DNA of 64,000 nt. It comes from Chroococcidiopsis sp. TS-821. Its GTDB lineage: Bacteria; Cyanobacteriota; Cyanobacteriia; Cyanobacteriales; Chroococcidiopsidaceae. The notes beneath the pieces were generated by a model. That model made no database searches. It had not been told where the DNA came from and worked only from the letters and a program-made list of their open reading frames with translations. The stretch spans positions 1 through 64,000 of the forward strand of contig NZ_MVDI01000004.1 in NCBI RefSeq assembly GCF_002939305.1, in the 5' to 3' direction. Numbering within the stretch: position 1 is the stretch's first letter; the number at the start of each line of letters is the position of its first letter. This document shows, piece by piece, positions 8,177 through 16,551 of the stretch. The translations under genes and the position numbers were made by a program.

Positions 8177-9571
8177 GTGGTTAAGGGAGTAGAAACGCAC
8201 ATTAGGCAAAAGATTCAGCCTGTCGCCGCCCAAGCAAAAAGGCAAGCAATCGGTGCTAAACAGCATCTTTTACTTGTGTTGTGGGCAATGCGTCGACGAA
8301 ATCCCCTATTATTTTGGGGTGGTATTGTTTCTATGTCTATGGTATTTGGGGCGAGTGTAGCACTATTTACCCCAATGTGGTCAAATAGCAATACATTCCA
8401 AAATAACCAATTTACTGGACAAGGTTTTATCAAGCGGCGATCGCCTGTAGATTTTTGGGCTGACGCTTCGCAATATCAAATATCGCGTCCGGTCAATATT
8501 TTGATCTTGGGAATCGATCCTCCCCTCAATACAAAGAATAATGCGTCGGGAGTTTTTGCCGGTTCGAGCGATACAATGCTGCTGGTGCGGTTAGACCCGA
8601 CAAATCACTCGCTGAAAGTGCTGTCTATCCCTAAAGATAGTCAAGTTGTTATTCCAGAAATCGGTCTAGAAAAAATATCGCTGGCTAATATGAAAGGTGG
8701 TCCAGCTTTAACCGCAAGAGTCGTTAGCCGCACTTTAAATAATGTACCGATTGACCGCTACGTTCGGATCACTACCAATGCTTTACAAGAATTAATTGAT
8801 TCTTTGGGTGGGGTAGAAGTTTTTGTTCCGCAACAAATGTCTTATACGGATACGACTCAAAAACTAGAGATTAACTTAGCCGCAGGATGGCAAACTTTGG
8901 ATGGCGATCAAGCACAAAAATTTGCCCGATTTCGGAATTCAAAAGTTGGCGATTTAGATCGGGTGCAGCGACAGCAGATGTTGCTCAAAGCGATTCGCGA
9001 TCGCCTTACTAGCCCTACAGTTTTACCGATATTACCTCAACTCGCCCGTAAGATCCAAAGTTACGTCGATACTAACTTAAGCCTAATCGAGACGCTAGCG
9101 CTGATTAACTTTGGCATTAGAGTTGAGCCACAAAATCTTCAGATGGTGCTCGTTCCTGGTAGTCTTAGCCGGTTAAGTTTAGATCCGAGTAGCTACTGGC
9201 TGGATGGCATTGGTATTAACCGCGTGATGAGCGAGTATTTTGATGTCCAGCCGCTTGGTGGAATGCAAGTATCCCGTAGGCGATCGCTGACTTCGCTAAA
9301 AATTGCAGTTCAAAATGCAACTGGCGATCCGAGTGCGAGCGATCGCGTGACTCAATACTTGCGATCGCGTGGTTTTGCCAGAGTTTACACTGTTTCTGAT
9401 TGGCTCGATTCGCAGCGTCAAACTGAAATTATTGCGCAGCAGGGTAACTTAACAGCAGCAACCGATCTCCAACAAATTTTAGGGGTAGGAGTTGTGGAAC
9501 CAACAGCTACAGGCGATCTTGATTCGCACTTAACAATTCGTATCGGTCAGGACTGGTTGCAACAACTATGA
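8177..9571 (+). CDS. LytR-CpsA-Psr (LCP) family cell-wall polymer transferase
   Basis: This 464-aa protein starts at GTG 8177 behind AGAGGA. One membrane helix (about residues 45-66) is followed by the LCP domain (about 105-275), with NILILGIDP, SSDTMLLVRLDP, SIPKDSQV, LGGVEVFVP and the FARFRNSKVGDLDRVQRQQ signature carrying the conserved Arg/Asp residues. A C-terminal LytR_C-like domain occupies about residues 365-464 (SLKIAVQNATGDPSASDRVTQYLRSRGF). LCP proteins attach polyprenyl-linked glycopolymers to peptidoglycan. In cyanobacteria the polymer may be capsule or wall polysaccharide, but the substrate is not known from the sequence. Confidence 0.93.
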   Translation: MVKGVETHIRQKIQPVAAQAKRQAIGAKQHLLLVLWAMRRRNPLLFWGGIVSMSMVFGASVALFTPMWSNSNTFQNNQFTGQGFIKRRSPVDFWADASQYQISRPVNILILGIDPPLNTKNNASGVFAGSSDTMLLVRLDPTNHSLKVLSIPKDSQVVIPEIGLEKISLANMKGGPALTARVVSRTLNNVPIDRYVRITTNALQELIDSLGGVEVFVPQQMSYTDTTQKLEINLAAGWQTLDGDQAQKFARFRNSKVGDLDRVQRQQMLLKAIRDRLTSPTVLPILPQLARKIQSYVDTNLSLIETLALINFGIRVEPQNLQMVLVPGSLSRLSLDPSSYWLDGIGINRVMSEYFDVQPLGGMQVSRRRSLTSLKIAVQNATGDPSASDRVTQYLRSRGFARVYTVSDWLDSQRQTEIIAQQGNLTAATDLQQILGVGVVEPTATGDLDSHLTIRIGQDWLQQL

Positions 9572-9637
9572 ACGACTGAGTGTTGTTATCATTAAGTTTT
9601 TAAGGTGATACTTCTCAATTAATTCAGGATTGAGTAG

Positions 9638-9745
9638 TTATACCATTTCTCTAAATAAGAACTACAATTAACTTCTCCTCTACCCCTCTGCGTCCTCTGC
9701 TCCTCTGCGGTCTATTTGTAGCAACTTTAAAGCGAAACGGTATTA
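9638..9745 (-). repeat. MITE-like inverted-repeat element, copy 1 (108 bp)
   Basis: The element is bounded by TTATACCATTTC and GAAACGGTATTA, which are imperfect terminal inverted repeats that extend as a partial palindrome to about 30 bp. Its core is a run of pyrimidine-rich CTCTGC/CCTCTG units. The same element occurs at 41330-41445 in the opposite orientation, almost identical apart from an 8-bp core insertion there. No open frame lies inside, as expected for a non-autonomous element. Confidence 0.8.
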
Positions 9746-9801
9746 CTCTGACGTGACTTTAGTTAGATAATCGCTGTTTGAATTACTAAGGTTTCTTTGG
9801 A

Positions 9802-10455
9802 TTAAATCCAAGCAACTGCTTCTTCCCAACCTAAACCTTTGCGGGCGATCGCTGGTTCACTTTCTGTAAAATCTAAGATCGTAGAAACTTGGTATCCCAG
9901 TTCCGAACCATCATCGACAATAACATCGACTAATTTATCTAGACGGTCAAATAACTCAACTTTAGAAATATTTGCTTCGTCTTGTGAAGATGAGCGTCCG
10001 TTTTCATCTTGAGGTAAGTGCGCAGAAGTAGAAATAATCGGATTTCCCAGAGCATCCAATAACGCTTGCGATACTGCATGATCTGGCACGCGGATTCCAG
10101 TCGTTTTCCGTTTGGGATGCTGTACCAATCGCGGAACTAACTTGGTTGCTGGTAGTAGAAAAGTATAAGGTCCAGGAATTAAGTGTCGCATAATGCGATA
10201 AGCTGTGTCGCTGACTCTGGCATAAGTTGCGACGTTAGACAGCGACGGACATAAAAATGTGAGTGGTTTGTCATTTGATAGTTGTTTAATTTGTCGCACG
10301 CGTTGGACTGCTGACTTTGAATTTAAATCGCAGCCGATCGCATAAACTGTATCTGTAGGGTAAAGCATTACAGCGCCATCACGCAGAGCGCTAATAATTT
10401 GCTCTATTGTACGCAGTTGCGGAGTATCAGGATGAATTGTGTAAGTTTTAGCCAT
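9802..10455 (-). CDS. Sua5/YciO/YrdC family protein (L-threonylcarbamoyladenylate synthase)
   Basis: The 217-aa protein has the YrdC fold with DGAVMLYPTDTVYAIGCDLNSKSAVQRVRQIKQLSNDKPLTFLCPSL near the N-terminus. Further on are GPYTFLLPATKLVPRL, GIRVPDHAVS and an IISTSAHLP motif. This family condenses threonine, bicarbonate and ATP to threonylcarbamoyl-AMP for tRNA t6A37, and the KxR/SxN-type residues are present. It lacks the extra C-terminal Sua5 domain, so it is the short YrdC/YciO form. The YciO paralogues have less certain function. It is divergent from larC. Confidence 0.88.
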   Translation of the reverse strand: MAKTYTIHPDTPQLRTIEQIISALRDGAVMLYPTDTVYAIGCDLNSKSAVQRVRQIKQLSNDKPLTFLCPSLSNVATYARVSDTAYRIMRHLIPGPYTFLLPATKLVPRLVQHPKRKTTGIRVPDHAVSQALLDALGNPIISTSAHLPQDENGRSSSQDEANISKVELFDRLDKLVDVIVDDGSELGYQVSTILDFTESEPAIARKGLGWEEAVAWI

Positions 10456-10511
10456 GACGCTCCTGAAATATGGATATTAGCTAGCCGTTGATTTCTTCTG
10501 AGCAGGTATCA

Positions 10512-10532
10512 CCTATTACTTATTACCTATGA
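10512..10532 (+). repeat. Heptanucleotide repeat overlapping the larC start
   Basis: Three heptads (CCTATTA, CTTATTA, CCTATGA) run through the larC initiation codon at 10529-10531. They belong to the same short tandem repeat type seen at 20850, 44912, 49155 and 54895. Confidence 0.6.
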
Positions 10533-11764
10533 CAAAACTAGCGTATTTAGAGTGTCCTACTGGTATTGCGGGAGATATGTGTTTAGGAGCACTCGTTGAT
10601 GTTGGCGTTCCCTTAGAGTACTTAATAGAACAACTCCAGAAATTAGGTATCGCCCAAGAGTATGAATTACGCACTGAAGCAGTGCATCGCAATGGGCAAC
10701 TAGCAACTAAAGTTCATGTGGATTTGCGTGAAGAACATCATCACAACCAACACGCCCACCATCACGGACGACATCTTCCAGAGATTGAGCAGCTAATTAC
10801 TCAAGCCCAACTACCATTACAGGCACAAAAGTGGAGTTTGGCAGTATTTCGCCAACTAGCAATCGCCGAAGGCGCAGTACATGGAATTGCACCAGAAAAA
10901 GTACATTTTCATGAAGTTGGTGCGGTCGATGCGATTGTTGATATCGTTGGTACTTGCCTAGGGCTAGATTGGTTGGGAATTGATAAATTGTACTGTTCGG
11001 CACTGCCTACAGGAGGTGGGACAGTTAAAGCCGCCCATGGACGATTACCGGTACCTGTACCCGCAGTGTTGAAGTTATGGCAAATGCGCAATTGTCCGGT
11101 TTATAGTAACGGCATCGATCGCGAACTAGTTACGCCAACCGGAGCAGCGATCGCCACAACGCTTGCAACTGATTTTGGTGCGCCACCGACAATGACGCTA
11201 CAAAAGATTGGTTTAGGAGCAGGATCGATTGATTTGCCAATGCCAAATATTCTAAGGCTGTGGTTGGGTGAGGAAAGAGGTCAGGAAGTTAGCAGTAGAC
11301 ATACAAATCTTTGTACAGAGACGATTGCGGTGTTAGAAACGCAAATTGATGACCTTAATCCGCAAGCGATCGGCTATGTTTTTGAGGCTTTATTTGCTGC
11401 TGGCGCGGTAGATGTATTCACGCAGCCCATCGGCATGAAAAAATCGCGTCCTGGAATTTTGCTGAGTGTTATCTGTCCTTGCGAACGTATCAGTGATTGC
11501 GAAGCTGTTCTATTTCAAGAGACAACCACTTTAGGAATTCGTCACGCGCTGCAACAACGTACAATTTTGCCCCGCGAAATCCAACAGGTAAAGACAAAAT
11601 ACGGCGCAGTGCAAGTTAAGATTGCCCGAATCGGGGAAAAGGTCGTTAATGTTCAACCAGAATACGAAGACTGCGCGCGACTTGCCAAAGAACATCAAAT
11701 TGCATGGCGTGAAATTCACCGACAAGCACTACACAATTGGTATAGCAATCGAGGGGAAAGTTAG
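10529..11764 (+). CDS. larC: Nickel-pincer cofactor biosynthesis protein LarC
   Basis: This 411-aa protein carries LarC/DUF111 motifs: [69 protein letters not shown] and [10 protein letters not shown]. LarC inserts nickel into the pincer cofactor used by lactate racemase-type enzymes. A histidine-rich loop near residues 68-85 ([13 protein letters not shown]) probably binds metal. The gene is one continuous frame, so no ribosomal frameshift is needed, unlike the split larC1/larC2 of Lactobacillus. No larA, larB or larE gene lies in this window. The start codon and the last codons both fall in dispersed repeats. Confidence 0.95.
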   Translation: MTKLAYLECPTGIAGDMCLGALVDVGVPLEYLIEQLQKLGIAQEYELRTEAVHRNGQLATKVHVDLREEHHHNQHAHHHGRHLPEIEQLITQAQLPLQAQKWSLAVFRQLAIAEGAVHGIAPEKVHFHEVGAVDAIVDIVGTCLGLDWLGIDKLYCSALPTGGGTVKAAHGRLPVPVPAVLKLWQMRNCPVYSNGIDRELVTPTGAAIATTLATDFGAPPTMTLQKIGLGAGSIDLPMPNILRLWLGEERGQEVSSRHTNLCTETIAVLETQIDDLNPQAIGYVFEALFAAGAVDVFTQPIGMKKSRPGILLSVICPCERISDCEAVLFQETTTLGIRHALQQRTILPREIQQVKTKYGAVQVKIARIGEKVVNVQPEYEDCARLAKEHQIAWREIHRQALHNWYSNRGES

Positions 11765-11773
11765 AACATGCTA
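11741..11773 (+). repeat. Dispersed 33-bp repeat, copy B (in the larC tail)
   Basis: This sequence, TATAGCAATCGAGGGG then AAAGTTAGAACATGCTA, matches copy A at 1598 at 29 of 33 positions. It encodes the final residues of LarC (YSNRGES), so the repeat may have supplied a new C-terminus. Confidence 0.5.
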
Positions 11774-11939
11774 GAAAATTAGAAGCGCGATCGCGTACAG
11801 CTTGCATTTATTAAGCAAACCTTGGTACGTGTCGCAACTATCCGTGAAGACACCTTTACACAGAGGTTTTTGCGCTGATGTCGCTTGTAAATCTGACCTT
11901 TGCCAAATCTTGGTGGTCAGCCTTCCGATTGCCAATAAC

Positions 11940-11984
11940 AAAAAAGTCAGGCGCTTGGTGTAAATCGAAGCCAAACTTCCTGAC
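11940..11984 (-). terminator. Rho-independent terminator for the lipoprotein genes
   Basis: Read on the minus strand, GTCAGG and its complement CCTGAC (11979-11984 with 11946-11951) form a stem extended by a TTGG/CCAA segment. A run of six T (11940-11945) follows directly. It lies ~70 bp beyond the stop of the minus-strand lipoprotein gene at 12053. Confidence 0.65.
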
Positions 11985-12052
11985 TAAGCAAAGCGATATA
12001 AGGGTTGAAGAGCTCAGCTGAACTGCGCCGATCCTCTCATTTATGACCTTTC

Positions 12053-12862
12053 CTACTCTACGGCTTCGCCAACTTTATCGCCTGCTTTGTAAAGCGATCG
12101 CTGAGTTGCTTTTCCAGCTTGATAAGCTTTATCCTGAACGTAGTCGGAAGTATCATCAGCAGCCCGTTGTGCTTTGTTAGCTACGTCTTGACCTGCGGCT
12201 TTTACATTTGCAGCTGCGCGGTTAGCGCTCCGATTTACGTCTTTGGCGGCTTCTTTTGCACTTTCCGTAGCGTTATCAGCAGCCCGTCTTGCATCACGAG
12301 TTATGTCATCGGTTGCATCAAGCGTATTCTCCTTAATATTTTCTGTACCCCGCTTGGTTGCTTTACCCAGTTCTGCAGCTGTGCCTTGCGCTTTTTCTTG
12401 AGCAGCTTCGGTGCTACGCTGTACATTCTTACCAAAGTCTTCTAAGTTCTCGCCTTTTTTATCGAGAATACGTTTGGTATTTTCGCCAAGGTCACCTGTC
12501 TGGTCAATGACATTCCGTTCGGCGTTCTCTTTCAACGCAGCTGCGCGGTCTGCTGCGGCTTTTTCTAAATTTCTGGCTCTAGGATCGACATCACTAAACT
12601 CATTCATCGACCCACCCCGAAAAGAGTTTGTCACGGCTTCATCTGGGACTTCTGGTCGAGGATTATTGCTATTTCTTAGCTGAGTTGTAGGCTCAGACTG
12701 CATCCCTGACGGAACATCCTGTCTATCTCCCGACAAACCTGGTGTTGTGCGTGCCTGTACTGCGTTACAAGCTGTGCTAACAAATAGCACAATTCCTGCT
12801 AGCAGTGCCATTAATACTTTACTCAGTCGAATGTTTTTAATTGCAGTCATGATTTTGTTCAT
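12053..12862 (-). CDS. Lipoprotein with LEA-like amphipathic repeats
   Basis: This 269-aa protein has a signal peptide ending in a lipobox (LFVSTAC, Cys about residue 32), then a disordered Pro/Ser/Asn linker. From about residue 95 to the end it is almost entirely charged and alanine-rich, with recurring ~11-residue units such as AADNATESAKEAAKDV, NRSANRAAANVKAAGQDV and NKAQRAADDTSDYVQDKA. This pattern is typical of group-3 LEA proteins, which fold on drying and stabilise membranes. A membrane-tethered version fits desiccation tolerance, which is inference. The N-terminal 35 residues are paralogous to the next gene. ATG 12862 has GGAG upstream. Confidence 0.75.
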   Translation of the reverse strand: MNKIMTAIKNIRLSKVLMALLAGIVLFVSTACNAVQARTTPGLSGDRQDVPSGMQSEPTTQLRNSNNPRPEVPDEAVTNSFRGGSMNEFSDVDPRARNLEKAAADRAAALKENAERNVIDQTGDLGENTKRILDKKGENLEDFGKNVQRSTEAAQEKAQGTAAELGKATKRGTENIKENTLDATDDITRDARRAADNATESAKEAAKDVNRSANRAAANVKAAGQDVANKAQRAADDTSDYVQDKAYQAGKATQRSLYKAGDKVGEAVE

Positions 12863-12943
12863 ACAGATACTCCATGCAGTTTTATTTGAGTCAGCAGCTA
12901 ACTCAATGGCTTGATTGTTTTTCGTTCGTCAGTTAGTCGTCGA

Positions 12944-13507
12944 TTACTTACTTCTGAGCGCAGGATTACTTGTTGCTTCTGGTCTTTTGCTTGCTTCGTC
13001 TGCTTTCTCGCCAACAAACTCCGAAGCCTCGCCAAACGCTTCTTGTACCTTTTCTAACCGCTTCTCTACTCGCTGTCCTAAGTCGGCGTCGCGCTGAATG
13101 AGTCCACCAGCAGTAGGTTTCTTGAAGTCTTCAGCTGTTTTTACTGGAAGTTGTGCTTCTTTTTCGATTCTACCTTCTGGGGTTTCTGCACCAGGATAAA
13201 GAATTTCAGAGTCGTTAGCCGCGATGAGTTGCGAATCTAAAGGTAAGCTAGCTTGATTTCGTCCTGTTTTAACAGGTGTGTTGTTGACTTTAGGATCTGC
13301 AGACATATTATAGTTTGTGTAGGCGTCTCCACCTCCCTTGTAGGGATTATTAGCACCGCCCGCTTGAACCGCCGGATTATCTGGGTTTGCGCCTCTAACA
13401 TCACCAGGGTTGCACGCTGTACTAAAAATAAGCAAGATTCCTGCTAGGAAAACTGTAAGAATTTGGCGTATTCTTAGTTGTTTCATAGTACCTACTAACT
13501 TATTCAC
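12944..13507 (-). CDS. Paralogous lipoprotein, shorter (187 aa)
   Basis: The start is GTG 13507 behind a perfect AAAGGAGGA site. The signal peptide and lipobox (LLIFSTAC) resemble those of the gene at 12053, with closely matching MNK...RIRQILTVFLAG-type starts. After the Cys is a Gly/Asn-rich linker (about residues 33-85), then a short charged helix (RDADLGQRVEKRLEKVQEAFGEASEFVGEKADEASK). It resembles cyanobacterial lipoproteins annotated DUF6658, an assignment I cannot confirm. The two genes lie 81 bp apart on one strand and probably share a transcript. Function unknown. Confidence 0.7.
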   Translation of the reverse strand: MNKLVGTMKQLRIRQILTVFLAGILLIFSTACNPGDVRGANPDNPAVQAGGANNPYKGGGDAYTNYNMSADPKVNNTPVKTGRNQASLPLDSQLIAANDSEILYPGAETPEGRIEKEAQLPVKTAEDFKKPTAGGLIQRDADLGQRVEKRLEKVQEAFGEASEFVGEKADEASKRPEATSNPALRSK

Positions 13508-13946
13508 AAAGTCCTCCTTTCATCTTGAAGCAACCCATAGCTTAGGGTTAACATTTTTTTAATGGTCGCGTCGGGTTTTCATAACCATTTTTGAATACCC
13601 ATTACGCTGTAATCAACACACTAGATATACAGCAAAATGGTTCAGCTTTATGAGATTCGATAGTTAATTTTAACCACTGATTGATGATGGTAAAAAACAA
13701 CCAACGCCTGCTGCCTCTAGCAAAGGTCACATTATTAATGAAGTAAAATGCCGCTGTTATCTAACTGTAGAGAGATTTGTCTTACTCTACATTTCTCTGT
13801 GTTAAGAGTTGTTGAGCAAAAGCAACATTACTTGTATGATTTGAAGCAGCACTAGCTGTAGGCAAACAATTATTCGATTAGGATTGCAAAAACAGATAGA
13901 AATTGACTGCTATAAAAAGAATTTCAGTTGTAGTAGGAGGTAACAA
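13508..13946. other. 439-bp intergenic region between divergent genes
   Basis: It separates the minus-strand lipoprotein genes from the plus-strand membrane protein. It should contain both promoters, but I cannot assign -35/-10 boxes with confidence. A GTAGAG...CTCTAC inverted repeat lies near 13767-13790. No further gene is seen. Confidence 0.4.
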
Positions 13947-14900
13947 ATTTTTAGGTCATTCAAGCAGTGTTGGAGCTACTTAAAACCATACAGCCGATGG
14001 TTCATCGTTGGATTAACACTATTCTTTTTACTGCAAGCTTTAATCCGTCATTGGCAAGAAGTTACTGCAATCCAAATCGACTCTAGAGGATGGATAACCT
14101 TAGCAGGTGCTTTGTGCGTCACTTTTCTGGCACATCTTTGGTCAGGATGGGTATGGACTTGGATCTTAGAAGACCTCAATCAGCAAGTCAACCAATATCA
14201 ATTTGTTCGAGTTTATTTAAAAACTAATATTGCTAAGTATTTACCTGGTAACGTTTGGCATTATTATGGTCGGATTACAGCTGCAAAAGATGCAGGTGTT
14301 ACTACTAGCATAGCAACTTTAAGTGTATTACTAGAGCCACTTTTGATGGCAGCGGCTGCTTTAATAATCGCTTTACTGGGTATTTCTTTTGGAGTCAAAA
14401 ATCACGGTTTTTTATTAATATTGTTATCGCTTTTGAGTTTAACAGTTATTCTCTTCGGAATCCATCCCTGGTTTTTAAGTAAAGCAATTCGCCTGGTAGG
14501 AAAATTAAAATTAAAGAAGAGTTCCACACCTCAAATAAATTCTAATAGCTATATAGCGATACATTATCCTCTAAATCCGCTACTCGGAGAAATGGGCTTT
14601 GTTTTGCTACGTGGTAGTGGATTTTTGCTAACTCTACTAGCACTCAATTCGTTGCAGTTGGCACAAATACCTTTGTTTTTAGGCGCTTTTAGCTTAGCAT
14701 GGCTACTCGGTTTGATTGTTCCGGGAGCACCTGGAGGATTGGGAGTATTTGAAGCTACAGCGATCGCACTTTTACAACATCGCTTGTCTCCTGGTATTGT
14801 GATTGGAGCGATCGCTTTTTATCGATTAGTGAGTCTTCTAGCTGAAACTGCTGCTGCTGCGCTGGCTTGGTTGGACGAGCGTCGCCGAGATTTTAATTAA
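13947..14900 (+). CDS. UPF0104/LPG-synthase-TM family membrane protein (putative flippase), ATT start
   Basis: The frame encodes 317 aa with about eight membrane helices and belongs to the UPF0104/lysylphosphatidylglycerol-synthase TM family. Key motifs are RVYLKTNIAKYLPGNVWHYYGR, GAFSLAWLLGLIVPGAPGGLGVFEA and the final helix YRLVSLLAETAA. Members move or flip lipid-linked substrates. The first in-frame TTG (14112) would delete two helices. The region upstream (FRSFKQCWSYLKPYSRWFIV...LIRHWQEVTAIQID) is typical of the family N-terminus. The frame has no ATG, GTG or TTG before 14112. A perfect AGGAGG sits six bases before an ATT at 13947, which is the most likely start. A sequencing error is the alternative. 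Confidence 0.8.
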   Translation: MFRSFKQCWSYLKPYSRWFIVGLTLFFLLQALIRHWQEVTAIQIDSRGWITLAGALCVTFLAHLWSGWVWTWILEDLNQQVNQYQFVRVYLKTNIAKYLPGNVWHYYGRITAAKDAGVTTSIATLSVLLEPLLMAAAALIIALLGISFGVKNHGFLLILLSLLSLTVILFGIHPWFLSKAIRLVGKLKLKKSSTPQINSNSYIAIHYPLNPLLGEMGFVLLRGSGFLLTLLALNSLQLAQIPLFLGAFSLAWLLGLIVPGAPGGLGVFEATAIALLQHRLSPGIVIGAIAFYRLVSLLAETAAAALAWLDERRRDFN

Positions 14901-16116
14901 GTTTCACCGGCACATTGTCTATATAGATTGCACACATCACGTTAAAGATATCAAGAAAAGTAGTCATTTTACTTCGTTCGGATTCAGAAGAATTTTCATA
15001 ATACCTAATTAATTCGGCAATACAAGTTTCGAGATGAATGCGGCAACCTTTACAGATTAATAAAATTTTAATTAAGATCATCACCAACGTTAATGGCGTT
15101 CCTTGCGAAATTAAAGTAATAAATATGGGAGATGGCTCGCGACGATCTTCGGTTGTTAGATAGTCAACAACTTTATTACAAGTTCTTAAAATTAACGCAT
15201 CAGTGAGTTCTTTGTTATCAGAATCAGTATTGCATGCTGCTAGTTTTTTTGAAAGATTGATATTTGGTGTATTGCCTACTTCACTACTATGACTTGAATG
15301 AAGTAAAAATTTCTCTAATCTTTCTTTAAATTGACGGTAGTTAATATTTTTTGTTTGCTTGATGAAAACATTGGCTGTGCTGGCATAGCTAGCCGGATCG
15401 CGCTTAGCAACGATTAACTTAATTAAGCGTAAGACTTCATCAGGTAAATTTGTAGGATTTTTGTGTTTTTCAGGTTTAGGGGATTGTGCAGAAGCCATAT
15501 ACATCGCTAAATCAAACTTGAATTGGTATTTCAGTTTGTTCGCTTCATATCTGGCAGCTTCGCGTTGTTCGATTGATTTTCTTGTATCATTCGATTGAGC
15601 TACTAATACATGAGACTTATAACTATTATTCCAACTAGTTTTTCCTTGTTGACATTTTTCGGCAAATGCTTTAACTTCTGCGTAACTCGCACTACTTACA
15701 AAATTTTTTACCCAAACTCTGATAGTATTTTGCGCAGGCACTGTAGAATGATGGCTATCAGGAATATTCTCAAGGATAGCGATTAATTGTTGAATATATT
15801 GGATTCTTTTTGTAATTTTCCAATTATTAAGTAAAATGTAACAGCAGCGTTTGATTGTATTATGAAATTCATTTTCATTGTTGCTAGCAATTACTTCTTG
15901 TATTGCTTGAAGATGAGCTGCGTTAGTTGTTTGTGGAAGACAAATAAATAAATCGATGAACTGCTGTAAAACTACCTCTGCTGGCAGATTTTTAACATTC
16001 TCTAGCAAAAAGCTATAAATAGTCTCTTGGGATTGCGCAAGACTGCGGGGCGGTTGCTCTGACTGGTTAACCGTATGAGTAGATTTATAGCCTGCTGGGT
16101 GTGAAGAATTCAACAT
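14893..16116 (-). CDS. Unrecognised 407-aa helical protein
   Basis: I do not recognise this family. The 407 residues are helical and rich in Ile, Lys, Asn and Ser. The first ~30 residues are polar (possibly disordered), with a long amphipathic array at about 35-330 and a hydrophobic patch around 330-350 (SPIFITLISQGTPLTLVMILIKILLICKG) that might be a membrane helix. The CHTIKR-like, CCYIL and ICKGC cysteines could bind metal but form no clear motif. AT content is slightly higher than in its neighbours. It overlaps the convergent flippase gene by 8 bases at the 3' ends. A hairpin sits 21 bases upstream of its ATG. Confidence 0.6.
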   Translation of the reverse strand: MLNSSHPAGYKSTHTVNQSEQPPRSLAQSQETIYSFLLENVKNLPAEVVLQQFIDLFICLPQTTNAAHLQAIQEVIASNNENEFHNTIKRCCYILLNNWKITKRIQYIQQLIAILENIPDSHHSTVPAQNTIRVWVKNFVSSASYAEVKAFAEKCQQGKTSWNNSYKSHVLVAQSNDTRKSIEQREAARYEANKLKYQFKFDLAMYMASAQSPKPEKHKNPTNLPDEVLRLIKLIVAKRDPASYASTANVFIKQTKNINYRQFKERLEKFLLHSSHSSEVGNTPNINLSKKLAACNTDSDNKELTDALILRTCNKVVDYLTTEDRREPSPIFITLISQGTPLTLVMILIKILLICKGCRIHLETCIAELIRYYENSSESERSKMTTFLDIFNVMCAIYIDNVPVKLN

Positions 16117-16500
16117 ACAGTTTTTAGAGGTAAGAAACCTCCTGAAGTAAAGGAGGTCGTATATTTACGAGTATTAGAAATAGCACGACAAGGAAGAGAA
16201 ACTTTGATGCATATTCTCTATAAAACTTCATTGAAAATATGGCACACATACATGAATAGTTCATCAGTAAATTTAACGATCTAAAGCTTGAACTAATTTC
16301 TTCATAGTTAGTTGCAGTATCTCCAAAATATCCATGCTTTCATAACATGAATATTCTCTGGTGCCATATTAATTAAGCAGCGATTTTCATGTGGTGACAA
16401 CATCGAATTAGAGACAAAATTGCGGAGCGTTTATATCGTGTTAGCGTTCCGGTTATTTAAACATTGTCTCTAGTTCGGCGAAGAATATCGCGATTTTTAA
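16117..16500. other. 384-bp intergenic region with inverted repeats
   Basis: Positions 16137-16157 form a hairpin (ACCTCC, 9-base loop, GGAGGT) in the leader of the minus-strand gene. A 10-bp inverted repeat, AATATGGCAC at 16236-16245 and GTGCCATATT at 16361-16370, spans 115 bases. No gene is confidently seen. A 48-codon stop-free stretch near 16140-16283 has no usable start. Confidence 0.4.
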
Positions 16501-16551
16501 TGGGGGCGGAGGGACTTGAACCCTCACGACCTTTTACGGTCAACGGATTTT

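Noticed and set aside
11771-11974. A 67-codon minus-strand open frame beside larC
   Set aside because: It runs through a terminator hairpin and a repeat, with no ribosome site or recognisable sequence.
16140-16283. A 48-codon stop-free plus-strand stretch
   Set aside because: It has no start codon with a ribosome site and lies over the leader hairpin of the unknown gene; I found no family resemblance.
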